This document shows positions 12,701 through 26,800 of a stretch of DNA of 64,000 nucleotides, piece by piece. Under the pieces are notes generated by a model. It was not told the DNA's origin, searched no databases, and was given only the letters and a program-made list of their open reading frames with translations. A program made the position numbers and the translations under genes. The number at the start of each line of letters is the position of its first letter. The stretch's first letter is position 1. This DNA comes from Onchidella celtica (taxonomy: Eukaryota > Mollusca > Gastropoda > Systellommatophora > Onchidiidae), in assembly GCA_963931925.1 (NCBI GenBank), contig OZ007571.1, positions 11,015,474 through 11,079,473 of the forward strand. The letters are read 5' to 3'.

Positions 12701-13454
12701 CTCCGAGCAACGATTCACTATTGCCAGAAGCTGGAGGGGAAAAAAGAATCAAAGAAATAAACAAACAATGCATTGCTTTCTTTCCCACAGTGGCGTTCAT
12801 TTCCAGTTGTGGAGGATTTCCTCTTTTGACTGGGTGTTTGTACAAAATTTGGTACTTTTCCTCGTGGACAACAACACGTCTTGGCTGTCTCACAAATGGT
12901 TAGTGCCCACCAGTTAACTTTGGAAAACTCCTGACACCCTGCGGCAAAGTTACAAAATATATCCTCCGAAATCCCCCCCCCCCTTTCCCATGTTTTCCCT
13001 AACACACACACACAAAAAAATCATCTGTAATTGCTTCCGAAAACGAACGACAGAAGACGGAAACACATATTATGAACAGAAGTAAACACCCTCCCCTTAA
13101 AAAATTGTACTTGTGTGTCTGGAGGGGAGGGGCCGGGAGACAGAGAGAGAGAGAGAGAGAGACAGACAGAGAGCAGACCGCTTTCCTCTGATCTAGCAAT
13201 ACCTGATTAATGTACATGTACCTATGCCCTGTGATTCCAGTGGTAACGAGGAGTGAAAATGAAGCAACCCAACAACGCTGTTCTCTGTGGTCACTCACCG
13301 TCAATGATAATGTTCGTAAGAAATAATCATTGCATCCTGCCGTGCTCATCTCTTATTTAAGCTCTGCGGTGGTCAGTGAAAACTGGACAGTCAAATATCC
13401 TTACAATTAACTTTAATGAAAAATGTTGCAGAGACAGCATAAAGTGTCAGTCGA
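9725..13454. other. No gene seen
   Basis: AT-rich sequence with small simple runs (poly-A near 12087, CT-rich and poly-T runs near 12555-12600, C-run near 12976, GA run near 13140-13162). Several 60-125 codon open frames occur on both strands but none has recognisable domains or codon regularity. Confidence 0.5.
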
Positions 13455-13684
13455 TTAACTCTTTGTGTGCCATGAATTTTTCCATGTTTGCTGATACAGG
13501 AAGAGAAAACAGTGGTGGAAATGGATCACGACTAACTACAACAACATCTATTAATAGAAAGCCGACTTCCTTTCTTCCGGAAACAAAATAGCCCAGCATT
13601 CTAGTGCGCCGATACATCGGCGATTGGCACAAACGTGACCAAGGGAAGAACCGATATGTTGGTGACTGGCACACAAAGAGTTAA
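13455..13684. mobile_element. piggyBac-type MITE with TTAA target duplication
   Basis: A 230-bp unit bounded by TTAA at 13455-13458 and 13681-13684. The inner ends are perfect inverted repeats of 14 bp, CTCTTTGTGTGCCA on the left and TGGCACACAAAGAG on the right. TTAA duplication is the hallmark of piggyBac insertion. The right half holds two diverged subterminal blocks, CGATACATCGGCGATTGGCA and CGATATGTTGGTGACTGGCA. There is no transposase, so it would be non-autonomous. Confidence 0.75.
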
Positions 13685-14771
13685 AAGTACTCTGTCCTGG
13701 TGGCACACTAGAATGTAGCCATTCACATAATTATAACCTTTTTCACAACTTGAGCTGTCGTGCTAGTGCCATCTGTTTAATATTGTTTACGTTGCTAATA
13801 ACTGCCTATGGAAGTTAAAATAATTGTTTACCTCCTTAAAACATCAACACCGTAAATCATATCGGTACGAGAACATTTTAAACTGCTGCCATTCAAGGAA
13901 GTATGATGAAATTCTGTCAACCCACTTTTGTAACTTTAATACACCTCACCCAGCAGTTTTGACACATGAATCAACTCTGCCTACATATCCGCGTCCTCTC
14001 AGTTCATCAAAACCAGAGAGAAGCCTGTTCAATAAGCTTATGGGAACTCCACTGATCCATCAGCTGGAAAGAAATGAATACAAAGTCACGTATTTGAACA
14101 TCATCTTTCCCAAGTAATAATCCTGTACCATTTGCCGCGCAACGGAGCAGATGACGAGATAATGGAAACTGGGCGTTATATTCGTCAAGGGCTCACATAA
14201 TATGGATGCATGCATGACTCAACGCACATTGGGTTACTGGCGTCTGTTTATGACGATCACTATCATTTTTATTTATGGATTCGAGTCAATAAACAGACGT
14301 AGATTTGATTGGAGTGTAATACTATGCTTATTTAATTTTTTTTTTTTTAAGCGAAAACGGCGGGCTGCATGCGGCATGGAGGAAATGATTGCTTTTTTAT
14401 ATTTTTTTATTTAAAGAATAAATAATGCTGGCCATAATGACATGACATTCTCAAACCTTCACGGCTGATGCACAACTGCGACTGTTGCACAGACCGTGGG
14501 AACGATGCACCACACCCCAGCCCACCCCACCCCCCTTTTCCTCTGTTCTCCTAGGTTTTTACTTCTGGTTCAACCTCCTTTTTCACTCCCATGTTTTCAA
14601 AGTAACGCATTTCGCGCTCGTACCCGATAAAGCTTTCAATTAAAGAAGTATACCTGCAAAGGTGGTGAGTACAGGCATGCAGAGTAGTGATGGGAAGTGC
14701 GGGAGAGAGAGATAGAGAGGGGGAGAGAAAGAGAGACAGAGACAGACAGACAGAGAGAGACAGAGGCAGAC

Positions 14772-14832
<61 letters not shown>

Positions 14833-15837
14833 ATCTATTTGTCCAGACTATAGAACCAACTTCTTAAATAGAGAGACATGAGCACGACAACACCCACCTA
14901 CCCTCATGCTTTCATGTGTCGTGAGTCCCATCTCGGCTTGCTTTGCCCTCAATGAGTGTTTGTGTCGTTAACTACGGTTGAACGCGAGTGTATAATTTAA
15001 TATTATAAACCTGATGCGTTCAGATTTTGAGCCTCTTACGATTGCGAGTTCCACTGTTACAACACTGTCCTCCTACATAAGTTCATTGTACCGTTATGTA
15101 AATGTTTCATTCAACGCTGTAACCCTAAGGCTCCGGGGCTCCCTTGTCGCTGTTACTATAAGTTTGTATTTCAGCATCACAGAATACCTACTGAACTATG
15201 TTTCGCACTGACGCTCGGCATTCCAAACAGGTTATCCTCTTTCAATCCTGGTCGTGAATATCATTTCTTTCGCTGCAGCCACTACTATTCTCGTCTCTTT
15301 TCTTTCATTTGTTATTGACGCGGAGTCTGTTTCGTCATTATTGGTCCGGTTGTTTATGTTACTGCTGAATTCACTGACTTGATTATTCGGTCATGGATAG
15401 TGTTGAAATTAATGTTCCCACTTGCGTGGCTGTTTCTGACGCCACATTCAAGTGCCATAACCCAGTTGTCACGGATCATCGCCCTTACAGGGCAAAGAGA
15501 TATTTTTTTAGAGCTTATGACTCTATACATGGGCGTGTAGCAGCAAAAACATTGAGGCGAAGCATGAGATTACGTTGGTATGATATATATAATATATAGA
15601 TCTGAACACCTCAGGTAATTATATCTTTTAATGCCTGCAGTGACTTTTTGAGCAAAAGAGTAACAGGGCAGCGGAGACTTAAAATACACGACTAGGCAGT
15701 GTATGAGATCATCTTTAAATACAGAAAATTCCTGATTTATATAGTAAATGACCATGTTGACATAGCACTATGGTGGTTAAAACAAAAAAATCACGATGGT
15801 AAGCTGAACCACATATGCCACACCCACTGTTACTGAT
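13685..15837. other. No gene seen apart from simple repeats
   Basis: Non-coding sequence. It contains a GA-rich microsatellite (listed separately) and poly-T runs near 14337-14348. No supported reading frame. Confidence 0.5.
14701..14831. repeat. (GA)n-rich microsatellite
   Basis: Purine-only tract of GA units with ACAG interruptions. The open frames across it on both strands are products of the repeat. Confidence 0.95.
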
Positions 15838-16095
15838 GATAAGATAAGATAAGATAAGATAAATTTTATTCGTCCTTGTACAAGGAAATTTGTTTTGATC
15901 AGTGAATATATAACAATACAGTTACAGAAACAAAAAGTATGATAAATAACGCGCGCGCACACGCACCCACTAATAAATAAACAAAATTAACAGTGCACAC
16001 AATATGCTTCCGTTACTAAAACACACTGACCTGACACGCAGGACACAATTCAACTGTACACAGATTACGACCAAGATGCCGGCATTATTGTAACG
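15838..16095 (-). mobile_element. L2/CR1-like LINE, 3' end copy 2
   Basis: In reverse orientation this is the same 3' end as at 9440-9724: the ATTATTGTAAC around the ORF end, ATTGTGTCCTGCGTGTCAGG, GCACACTGTTAAT-type sequence in the 3' UTR, CTTGTACAAGGACGAATAAA, then (TTATC)n. The copy retains only about 258 bp, truncated close to the end of the ORF. Divergence from copy 1 is modest. A (GAT)n stretch adjoins its truncated end at 16095-16110. Confidence 0.88.
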
Positions 16096-19057
16096 ATGAT
16101 GATGATGATGTTCGTCCATCGCTTTCGATGATGACCATGACTTCATGACACTATTACTATGGGGCCTAAATATCACACTAATAACAACTAAATGCATTCT
16201 TATTCGGTGCTGAATTGATAATTAATGCACTGTAACGAAGTCATGCCTACAGATATTTATTGTACATTACTCACAGCCTCACTGTTATTGACTTTCCTGT
16301 TTGGCTGCTACGGAGCATCCTTCCTTCGCTTTCAGCCTTCCCACTTCATACGGATACACGTACACGGTATTTACTTAGCACTCTTTTCTTGGAACAGTAA
16401 TTCCTCTTGCAATCATATCCTGCATACCTGGTACACTTTCGCCTGCCTGTAACTGGCGAATAGCACAATACAATTTGCGTCAAATAATTGTTATATTACT
16501 TATACCAAGTAATAATATAGAGACGGCCACTGTTATGCAGATATACTACACATGCAAACTGAAGACAGAAACTGTGGTCACTGGCACTAAATTGGGCCCC
16601 TGTTACCCTTCAATAGTAAGTCATAAACCTCATGGTTCCTTTTTTTTTTTGTTTGTTCGTAGACAGAGCGACCACCACTACAAACATTGGATAATGAAAA
16701 ACAACAAAAGAAGAGAATTTCGAAAGTCAACAAGATCCGGGAATGGGGGAGGAGTCAAGAACAAAAACAGACGCCATATATAGGGACAAACAGACCTGAT
16801 CCAGTCATTTCTGCGCTAAATGAAAATCTCTCAACTTCAGATTTAGCCTATATAATGAATAATATAGATATTTTTTCTACGACTACAGCAAACATCACTA
16901 TTACTTCTATTATTACTACTACTAGGTATTCTACTACTGCGAAATAAAGAAATCTCAACCTTGGTGAACAAATTAACTAATACAATGAACAACACATGTA
17001 AAGATTTAAAATAAATTAGCAGAAAGGCTAAGTGTTAACAGTTATAGACAATAACATCTATCACCACTGCAACCACTAGCGCCGTTAGAATCATTATAGA
17101 CTTCAGTGTTGGGACTAATATTTGAAGAACTATTGCAAACACCTCCCCTCATTCAAATTTACTCCTCTAATATAAACAGTGCCAGGCCTACTCTTATTCT
17201 TACTGTTAATGCCACTAGGGTATCTTTACTACTGCAACATGCAACATGTTACAACAAACGCTAACCAGTCTTAATCCTCAAACAACGATCAAACGACAAA
17301 GTGTGCGAGAAAAAAATTCCTAAGGACACCTTCACTAATTTCCATACCTGAACACGTACTGATATCCGCATTTGATGTGTGAACTAGATCTAGATCTTAG
17401 AACGTTATCACCAACACTACGCTACAGAACCCACTGCACGCCTTCTTATCCGGTTTCAGCCCAGGTTCCCGATACTATACTTCGCCAGTGCGGCCCGGTC
17501 TCATTCACGCCTTGTTGGTCAAACAAAATTTCTCCGGTATGTGTACTGGAGAATGAGGAAACTGATGGTAGCTGTATGTGTGAGTGTGTGTATGTGTGTT
17601 TGTATTTCTGTTTTGAAGGGAGGGGAGCTATAACCTCCCCTTTCCCCCGCCCCTCCCACTAATCAGCCAGTGCAGACATTTTCACTACGTACTTCACGAA
17701 AATGATCCCGGAAACGGCTCTAAATCACGCGACTTCACTACTGTAGGGACTAACCTAGTGATCTGTACGTTCGTTCATTTACGTGGGGGTCCAGTCTGCG
17801 GCGCATTCGCTCGAAAGAATTTAACAATTAGATTCAGGTCTGAGAGACAAGTGTGGAGGGGTCAAGGTGGAGGGCAGTTTGTGGGAATTCAGAGGGACCA
17901 TTATGGTTTTCAAAACTACTCATAGCCAAAATTCACGAGTCATGAACTTAACAACATCTTATCAACGCATTCACAGTATTCAATTAACAAGCTCACGACA
18001 AATTCCATATTTATACGTTGTATAAAGTGTAATCTACCAGCAGCTGTTTCACGACACTCTACTCTGGTTACACCTGCTTCCGCAGCATGGCTCGTTCTTT
18101 AAAACTACTTCCCATAGTGTACAGTGCTATTGTTGTTTCTACAGTTACAACATGTACAATTATCACCTCGGGTCATTTGGCAAGTTTGTGTCTAGTCGGT
18201 TGAAAAGAGAGGCCGCACATATTTTCAGAGTCGCTAATATAATTTGTTTCTAGGAGCAATGAAATGAAAAAAAGAGCCCCAACGCCCAAGCCTTAGCGGA
18301 AAAATGATTAAAGAAACTTCAAAAACAGACAGACAGACAGACGGACGGACGGACAAGGCAGACAAACAGAACTAACAGATTTAACATTTATCAAAGCACC
18401 CGTGTCCCCGTGTTTTCACTTTAACCTTGTGTGAAGTGTAATTGAAAACATCAGAACCTTCATCGTCTTCAAAGACGGGCGACCTCACCTGATACACCGT
18501 GTTACTTCCACTTTGTTGGCAAAGTTGGTCTAGATTGTGTTTTCTGGTTTACCGAAAATGGGCGATTCTGACATTTAAAAGCAAAATATGCAAATGTCTC
18601 CAACAAAACGTTGACAATATGGGAAGTCGTAGCCGTACATTATGCATAATAAATTATATTATTTTTATTAAAACCACAACAAACTAAGCAAATGTGTGCA
18701 CAGATATCGTGATAATGTAAGCTTCCAAACGGGCGGGAGACAGGAAATGGTTACACTTTCGGGACTGACCTCGACGTGGAAGAGGGAAAGAGATAATGTT
18801 GCAGGCAAAAAAAAACAACAACGAAACAGTGTCAAATGCTTTGAACAGGCAATTACAGATGGTTGTGCTGAATAGATATCCCTGCACATTGCAGACAAAC
18901 AGAATGGAGCAGTGACAAAGAACAGACATTGCGCGAACAGATTGATACATGTACATGTACTAAGACAGACAGACAGACAGACAAACAGAGAAGTAGCTAA
19001 GTAGGTAGGCAAATAAATCAGACAGGCACTGAGAGAAGAAGGGGGCACAAGGGGAGA

Positions 19058-19109
<52 letters not shown>

Positions 19110-22100
19110 GACATACTAAAAGACGGACGGATGAACTGACAGACAAGCTGTAAATATCCTGTGTAAAGTGAAGGTAAGGTCTCCACAAAAGGATATAGGC
19201 CTATATATATATAAAATATACATTATTTTCTTCAACTTTTCTGCTACTGTTTCCCATGATTGTGCATGAGACTGACCAACTTGGTGGAACTTCTTCAGTT
19301 CGTGATTCATACAATACAGGAACGAAACTGCGACCCTATTCCTGGAGTAACGACGAACTTTCACACGTCAATTGAAATAATATTTAACACAGAATTGCCC
19401 AGGAAGAACTCTATAAATCAATTTGAAAAAAAAAAATCTCTGTCGTCGGGTATCGATATGGTAACCGAAATGACCCAGTCTCTGGTAGTTTCCACCACTT
19501 TGTGACACTGGCGGAACACCGCGAGTCACGGGTCGATGCCAAGGAATGGGTGGGATGATTCTAGCTTTTGTAATGCCTCTGTTGTGCATTGGGTAACAAG
19601 CTGTAGAATGAGGGCGAGACCGGATGAGACCTTGGCCCTTTTTTCAATGTGTGCGTGTGTAATTGCAAATACAATCATGTTCGTGATCTAGTGTTAGTTG
19701 TGGAAGGCAAAACATGGGTGGAAATCATTGCAAAAACAATTACATTGGATCAATATCTTCCTTCATTACCTAATTTGAGGAAAACGTTTCTTACAACAAG
19801 ACAATCTAGGGGTTTGTTCCAAGGCCATTCTAATGACTATCAAGATGTTTTGAAGATATATTTGGGTATTTCTGCAGGAAACGAAAACAACAAACTCAGC
19901 AGCAATAGTAGCATGTCTCGGCAAACTGTAGTGAAACTCTTGCAGGTCTTATCGGAGGGAAACATGTCTTGTTGTTTGAAGAGATTGGAGAAGAAACAAA
20001 TGCAGTCCTAAGCAGCCACAGACAGTCGGCAAGATACAATCGAACACTGTGTTCTTGAAAACAATGGCGGCCTCTGTTGTTCCCTCTCCCTCTCCCCTAT
20101 CCCATAATTTCCCAAACGCGTTCCCACTGACTTTAATCCTCTGTACTGATAGTTCTTTCACAAACCAGGCTCCCGTCACGTTCCGTAAAAAGGTGATTCA
20201 TAAGCCAACAACGAGGGATCGATTTATCGCATTAATACGTCATGCCACGCAATTCGATGCCAACTCAAACTGATATCCTCATGTGCTATCGGAATTTGAT
20301 ACTTGTTTATCTGATTTCGGATAGTTGCTCCCTAAACCAAAACATATCGCCGGCTAAATCTGGGTTTCCTACAACAACTTACATGCACACAATTCACTCC
20401 TTTGATCAAGTAACGTCCAAGTAAAAAACTCAATAATGCTTTAGCGAAACCACGCCAATATATTATGTTGAGTACTAACTGCTGTAAGTCTTGCAATACT
20501 TGCGACACTGTTTAATGGCGCCGCAGAAAGGCATTCGCTTTTTTTACTTCATCTATCGTTCAGGTTTCAAGTGAGCTGTGCAGCCAACTGTCCAAATTAT
20601 TGTCACGACTGTCGGCAACATAAAATCTGGACATTCTGTAACTCCTATCGCAAGCTTTTGATGTCAAAGCATCGTAATAATTTTCAAAAAATGGGAGTAT
20701 ACGTCGGTACCCAAAGTCAACTTTCTGTACTGTGTAATTCACACTGTCGAGGCAGAGTTGAAAGGTCAAAGACAGGCTCACCCAAGTGCTTCCATCACCC
20801 ATAAAGAAAACAGATTATGAGGCGTTATCAGATCACGTTTATCAGTTGACAAACAAAACGTCCATTGCCTACAAATCTCACATCTGTGTCACGTAGTCGC
20901 ATTCCATCGCTTTATCCAAATGACATGGTCAACAAATGTTTGTCTTATCACGAACTCCATAAAGAAAAGAGGGCACTGGTTAGATTGTGGTGTCACTGCC
21001 ACAGCCTTTTCTTTCTCAAGATATCAAAATATGTCAAAACGCATGATATACACAAAACTGGTCCGTGTTCTGAATAATATCATTTCAAATAGAATGTAAA
21101 ACGGTGTGAACCATGCCTTACTACAGATTTCGAATTAAGGTCATAAGGGCAAAAATCAGGGCGTTTGGGTACTTTCAAATATTGTTCAAGATTATGGCAT
21201 GATGAACTGACAACATGGGAACACAAAATAGAAATGAACGACAAAAAACGTGTTTATGTACATTATTATTTCATTAAATTCGATCCGACTTTCGCTGAGA
21301 GACGTAAATTTACATGTGCGCTGCAGTGCATTTCATTTTCTGCGTCTCTTTCCCGTTGACATCCGATGGGGCTGTGATACAAGCAAAAACGCGTAAAACG
21401 ATACGAAATTAGGACCATAGAGCTACATTAAGAGTACAAGTTAACTTGTTCGCTGAGTTTCGACAGTTTGACATTGTCATCTGTTTCCTGACACCACTTC
21501 TGGACATTCTCCCTATCGGACCATAGAAAGATTAAGCAAACAGAAAATCAAAAATGCCCTGGTGGAAAAAAACCCTAAAAACATGAAGTGTACATTTTTA
21601 CGGTCACCAACCATTGCCGGAATTAAGAATCAACAAACAAACAAATTAACCATACGCTGTGATATTAAAGCAAAAAAAATGAAGCACAATTAATTGATAC
21701 TTGTAATTTGATTTCTGGCACATCCATCACGAGCTGCTAGCTGTCCACCAGATATGATGAAAACTAATGAAATAACAGCTGGCAATCGAGATGACACTGA
21801 ACCTTTAACTTCAAGCCTGTGATCAGTCACATATGGTATCCACAGAATGGGGTTCGATTAGAAAGGACTGAGTCACAGCGATTTCAGTTTTGCACCTAAA
21901 AGAAACGGCAATAATACTGTTGTAAAGCAGTAATGTTTGCTGTTAACCCTGTTCTGTCAGCGACCTTCTCAGCTATCAGTTATCTGACTCATGCATCTGA
22001 ACTTTGTTTATTCACCACTCCCTCCATTTAGCATGTCATGACAGTAGATGATACCACACGGTCTACGAGGTGATTCCTGATGAGTCTATTCAACATTTCT

Positions 22101-25100
22101 CATGACGATATGAGTCGGATTGGGTAGACTCCCTGGGGTACTGGATCACTAGGGGTGAGGGGAGGAGGTGTGAAGAAGAGAACGTCGAACATTCTAGTGG
22201 AAGTACCAGAGTATGATATGGTTGATCACCTGATAATGTGAGGAAGTTAATAATTTCTTAGCTGTGAGACACGTTCAACTGTTTTCCACTTGTTTCTTAT
22301 CTAATCTTTACCATAAAATGCTAAACGCGCAAGGAACGGGCGCCTAGAAAGAAAATTAAACTTTATGACAATGACTTGTTCGTCCTATTGTAAATATGAC
22401 TTGATGATCGACTGGGGACGGAAGGTCTTAAAACAAAACAGAATGTGAAACAAACGGAAAATATGCTGCGATTATAACTGGGTTAATATTTGCGCTACAT
22501 GTATTTACTCCAATCTCATAACCTCAGTGACACGAAACTCAGCAAACTGGCCGGACAAATGTATTGGTTAGATCTATAGAGAGGCAGCAGCTGCTTATCA
22601 CGTATTTCCCCAAATCTGCCGAGTCAACATATTGCAAATCGCGGTATTAAGTGTCATGAAATTTTGCTTTAGTAGACTAGCATTTTACACAATATTGATC
22701 CCATCTAAAGAAATGTACATTCCACTTTCCAAAATATTGATTTCACCTGCTGGAATTTATATATATAAATATTACAACTTCATTTCTGCACTGGTTTCTT
22801 TGACTTTATTGCCTATATCTTAATACGATGTCAGCATAACAGAGCGACAAAGAATGAGCTGTGATAACTATTACGCCACTTTCTGTGAAGAGAGGATGGG
22901 CCGTCTGAGATATTAATCAGCTCGTCCATTTTATGCATTTATACAAGTACCAGTGCGGTAGGTAAATATAATGGTGTATGCTGTGAAACAAACGCGAAAG
23001 CGCATCTGTTGTGGGTTGTAAAATAATCGTAAACACTGACGCAATCTAAATTGTACTCAAGCAACCCTCGATAAGGTAAGATACATGTTTCCTGGCTCGA
23101 TAGCTCTTGGCAAAGGCAGGGATACCGTGCATTATCTTTATATCTCAATGAGGTTACCTCTGATGTTTTCAAATCGCAGGGTGCATTACGGGTGCAACTA
23201 CAGACTGCACACAATTTGTCTTATGATTTCAATGGGGCTGCTCCCTTCGTCTTCTTGCTGCCAGTATGAAAGAGAATGTAAAACGAGGTGAGGGGCGCAG
23301 AAATGGGTGACACAATTTAAACACAGATAATAAACAGAATATGACACATGTGATCTACTTTTAGAGTTCACGACTCAGGCATTTTAAACATGCAACACGC
23401 TGCAAGATAAGGCTACTAAGGTCTTTATATCAAGAATGAGGCAGAAAGTTACGGCCTTCTTTTATTTTACTATGTCTTTCATCTCAACTGAGGATTTCAT
23501 TACAGTTCTTCCAATGATATTGTATCACGCGATTTGTATCTGTAAGCAACATGGACAGAAAAATCGATGTGACAACTCGAGATATGAAATTATTATTCAC
23601 AGGGGTTTACAATATGATGTTGACAACGTGTGTTTCCTCTGCACAGCACACACGTAACTGATATTAATATGACTAACTGTGTAAATTAAAAGTTTCAATG
23701 GGTTTGGTTTTATTCAAATAATTAAACTGTAGTAATGAAGGAGATGTGAGTCATTCTAAGCTCTTTGTTCCTGCTCTAGTTTCTGCCGTCCGTTCCGTAA
23801 CCTGAAAATTTGGGGCGTTATGTAAACCTGCTATAATAATGCCTAGGGGCATCATTTATAACAGATAACTAATTATGTGGTAAACCTTATTTCAAACAAT
23901 AATTAGTAGTCATAGTATACCAATTGCTACCATAGCGTCTTTGTATCATGTGTTTTCAAATTAGACAGTCGCTATTGTATGACTTCATTCAACTCCCAGT
24001 GAACAATGGATCTATGCGGGGGGTCGATGGTGGAGACGCTTTCGTTAATCATTGACCAAAAAGAAAAAAAAAAATCGACAATTATGCGGAAAAGCTATGC
24101 AAATTTAATGATGCCTTGAACATATCGATCTTCAGTCCATTTCGTGATGAATGGCTGGGACCAGACTTGCTTTCAAGGGCAGGGCAGGAAGCGTTCAGAT
24201 ATCTTTCATTTTGTCTCCTTCCCGGCTCGTTGATGTGGATCTACCCAGGCTGCCAAGGCTCATGGCCCCCTTCCCCGGGACGAGCCGTTTCTTAGTCTTA
24301 GGTAAAGGTCCCCGAAATATTACTCAATCACGTCATGCCCCTCCCTTTTCAAGCCGTGCTTATTCCCCTCCGGGTCTCTTGTGGCAGTTCATCGAATGGC
24401 GAAGTAGATAAGCTTGAAATGCATTCCTAGCCTTCAGTCTGCAATATTTAGATAATCATACCAAGGCATGCAGAATGTTTCATTTGAGTGAATGTGATTT
24501 AAGAACACAACTCTACAAACTTCTGAATGGACAAATGGGTGAGGGGGCGAATGGGTTCAAGCATCCATGCATACCCGCTCATGAAATTGGACATGAATTA
24601 TATTATTCACTTACATTTTTGTGTGTGTAAATTAACGCATATTTCATCCCAAAAAAACTTTTTTCATTCATGCACGTATGCTCCAAGGTACATGGCTCAT
24701 CACATCCAGAGCAAGACTCGAGAACAACCACATAACTGGAAGGCACGCATCACCAGATTTTAGATTGAAAAAAAAAATATATATATCTCCTTCCCCAACT
24801 TGACTTAAGAGACATACACATCCAAAAATAAACGTGCCTTGGCTATTTGTATAAAAAACATTTTTCAACCTCCCTGATGTATCTAATACTGTACACATAC
24901 ATGCACATAAAAACGTATTATGCCTTTTAGATATTTATAACCGCATGACCGACTTAATTTACGCACTTGAATTCTGATGAAAGCCTGGAGCGCGTCACCT
25001 ATTCACCGTTGAAAAGCGACCAGACCAGGTTATCATAATGGCATTCAAGCCAGATAAACAAAACGTAGCTTGTGCATTTTATGTATGTGAGAGGTGCTCA

Positions 25101-26464
25101 AACATTTACGTAGGGGAAATGACATTTTCAACTTGAACTGATAAAATAGCATGTGTGGCAAGGAATTCAGGAAAGGGGTCGATGACTGGAGTGAAAGAAT
25201 TTGGTCGCTTGAAGAATGAATGTTGTGAAGAGCTGTCTGTTACCACGCACTTTTTAAAATGGAAATGTTTTACGGAAAAACTGTATTATAGTTTGGGGAC
25301 ATCTGAGAAACTTAAATGAGACAGATGTTCACAGACAGACACAGACTGAGAGAGATATTGTAAAGAGTGAGAAATGGGACATTTGTGACGTAGGACTAGC
25401 GGCTTCCAAATTCGCATAGGAAATTATGCCTATGACAATGTGAATGACAAAGCCATAATATTGTCATCTGCCATGGATTACGCATACAACATCTGGCAAC
25501 ATTAACATCACACTGTACAAATTTGCAAAATGACGGGTCAGATGATAAATGCTGGGAATTGCCTGCTACAGTAGACCATAATACCGTGAAACACCTGCAG
25601 ACTCCTGCATTGCCGTGGGACAATAATCATTAATTATCATGGTGATCCATACCAAAATTCATCCACTGGGACAGGTGCATTCAGTTATTTTGTATACTGC
25701 GTACTTAAAAGGACGAAAGAATGCTTTTCAGCGCCCAGCCTACCATTACGTTTCTTGACGTGCTAAATGGGTTTCTGAATGTTTCGTTTATATCTACCTA
25801 AATATGTCTTTAGAAACACTTATTGGGTATAGCGTCTGAGCATTTCTATTTTGAATTTATGGCTTCAAAAGTTTACGCCTGCCCTGATTTTTTCAATCAT
25901 ATAGGCATATTGATTTGTTTCTTTTATACTCTATTCTATGAACTGAAAATGGTACACCCTGTTTTTTTTTTACTAGAATTAAAACGAATGTTTTATCCTT
26001 TCCTCATCATAACTGAGGAAGTTTACCATTACTTAGCATCTGTACACTATATCGAACAACTCTTGAGATTTGGACGTTAATATAATTTTATTACTATCAT
26101 ACTATGCTTACACTATACGGTCCATACCTTGCAAGTGACATCGGGCAGCAAAACTGTCCAGTGACCATAAATTACATTGAGTTGGTGTGCCCTTGATAAT
26201 GTGAAATCATTGCGATACCTTTCTCGTGTCAACACAAAAACTGAGATGGAAGCTAAATATGGAAACAATCGATACCCAGAGTGTAATCACCACCCACAGC
26301 GACCACGCCGTAGCATCTGGATAAACTGCGACAAAACTGAAACACGTGAATGTGACTCATGACCTACAAATGACTGGGGGACAGAGCTGTTTCCACTACA
26401 ACTTCGTCACGGGGAAGGTATTTCTGTGTATGCAGCACAGCTCGTGGTGGCTATGGGTTTATTA
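16096..26464. other. Long stretch without a recognised gene
   Basis: About 10.4 kb of AT-rich sequence. Visible content is limited to (GAT)n at 16095-16110, ACAG/ACGG repeats near 18325-18355 and 18963-18990, a GA run (listed), and scattered TAGATCTA and TAGGCCTA motifs. A GC-richer patch at about 24150-24400 has an 86-codon plus-strand frame with no recognisable content. No splice-bounded frame convinced me. Confidence 0.5.
19052..19105. repeat. (GA)n microsatellite
   Basis: Simple GA repeat with a single ACAG interruption, preceded at 18963-18990 by a short (ACAG)n run. Confidence 0.95.
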
Positions 26465-26800
26465 TATACTAGATGACCTACCGGCATTGCCCAGAATAAA
26501 CAATCATGTGACCCCCCCCCCCTTCTCTCTCTAGTATAATAAAAGTAATAAACTACAGTCTTGCTTCAGAACTCATGCACTATATATTACGAGACAAACA
26601 TGCAAAAATACAGGTGTTACATAGCAATAAACATTGTTATTTTTTTTAAATGCATGCTTGAAGTAAACAACTTTTAATTTCGCCATCATCTTCCTTATCT
26701 CAATTGCCACCTTCCTGCCAAATTTAAGGCCTGAAGAGTGTATAGTTTGGTCAGTTAGTCATGCCAAAGGTTGCAAGTTACTGAAATATATAATAGATTC
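26465..26800. repeat. Dispersed repeat, diverged copy A
   Basis: Head CTAGATGACCTACCGGCATTG followed by CCCAGAATAAA near 26469-26500, and tail block TGCCAAATTTAAGGCC near 26717-26732, followed by ATATAATAGATT near 26788-26799. The element at 36130-36660 has the same head, tail block and terminal ATATAGATT in the same order. I cannot name the family, and the boundaries are approximate. Confidence 0.45.

Noticed and set aside
16095..16150. (GAT)n followed by TTCGTCCATCGCTTTCGATG, possibly a dispersed repeat
   Set aside because: Only one copy seen in the window; cannot be separated from the edge of the LINE copy.
24151..24411. 86-codon frame in a GC-richer patch
   Set aside because: Could be an exon, but no splice boundaries or recognisable protein content were found.
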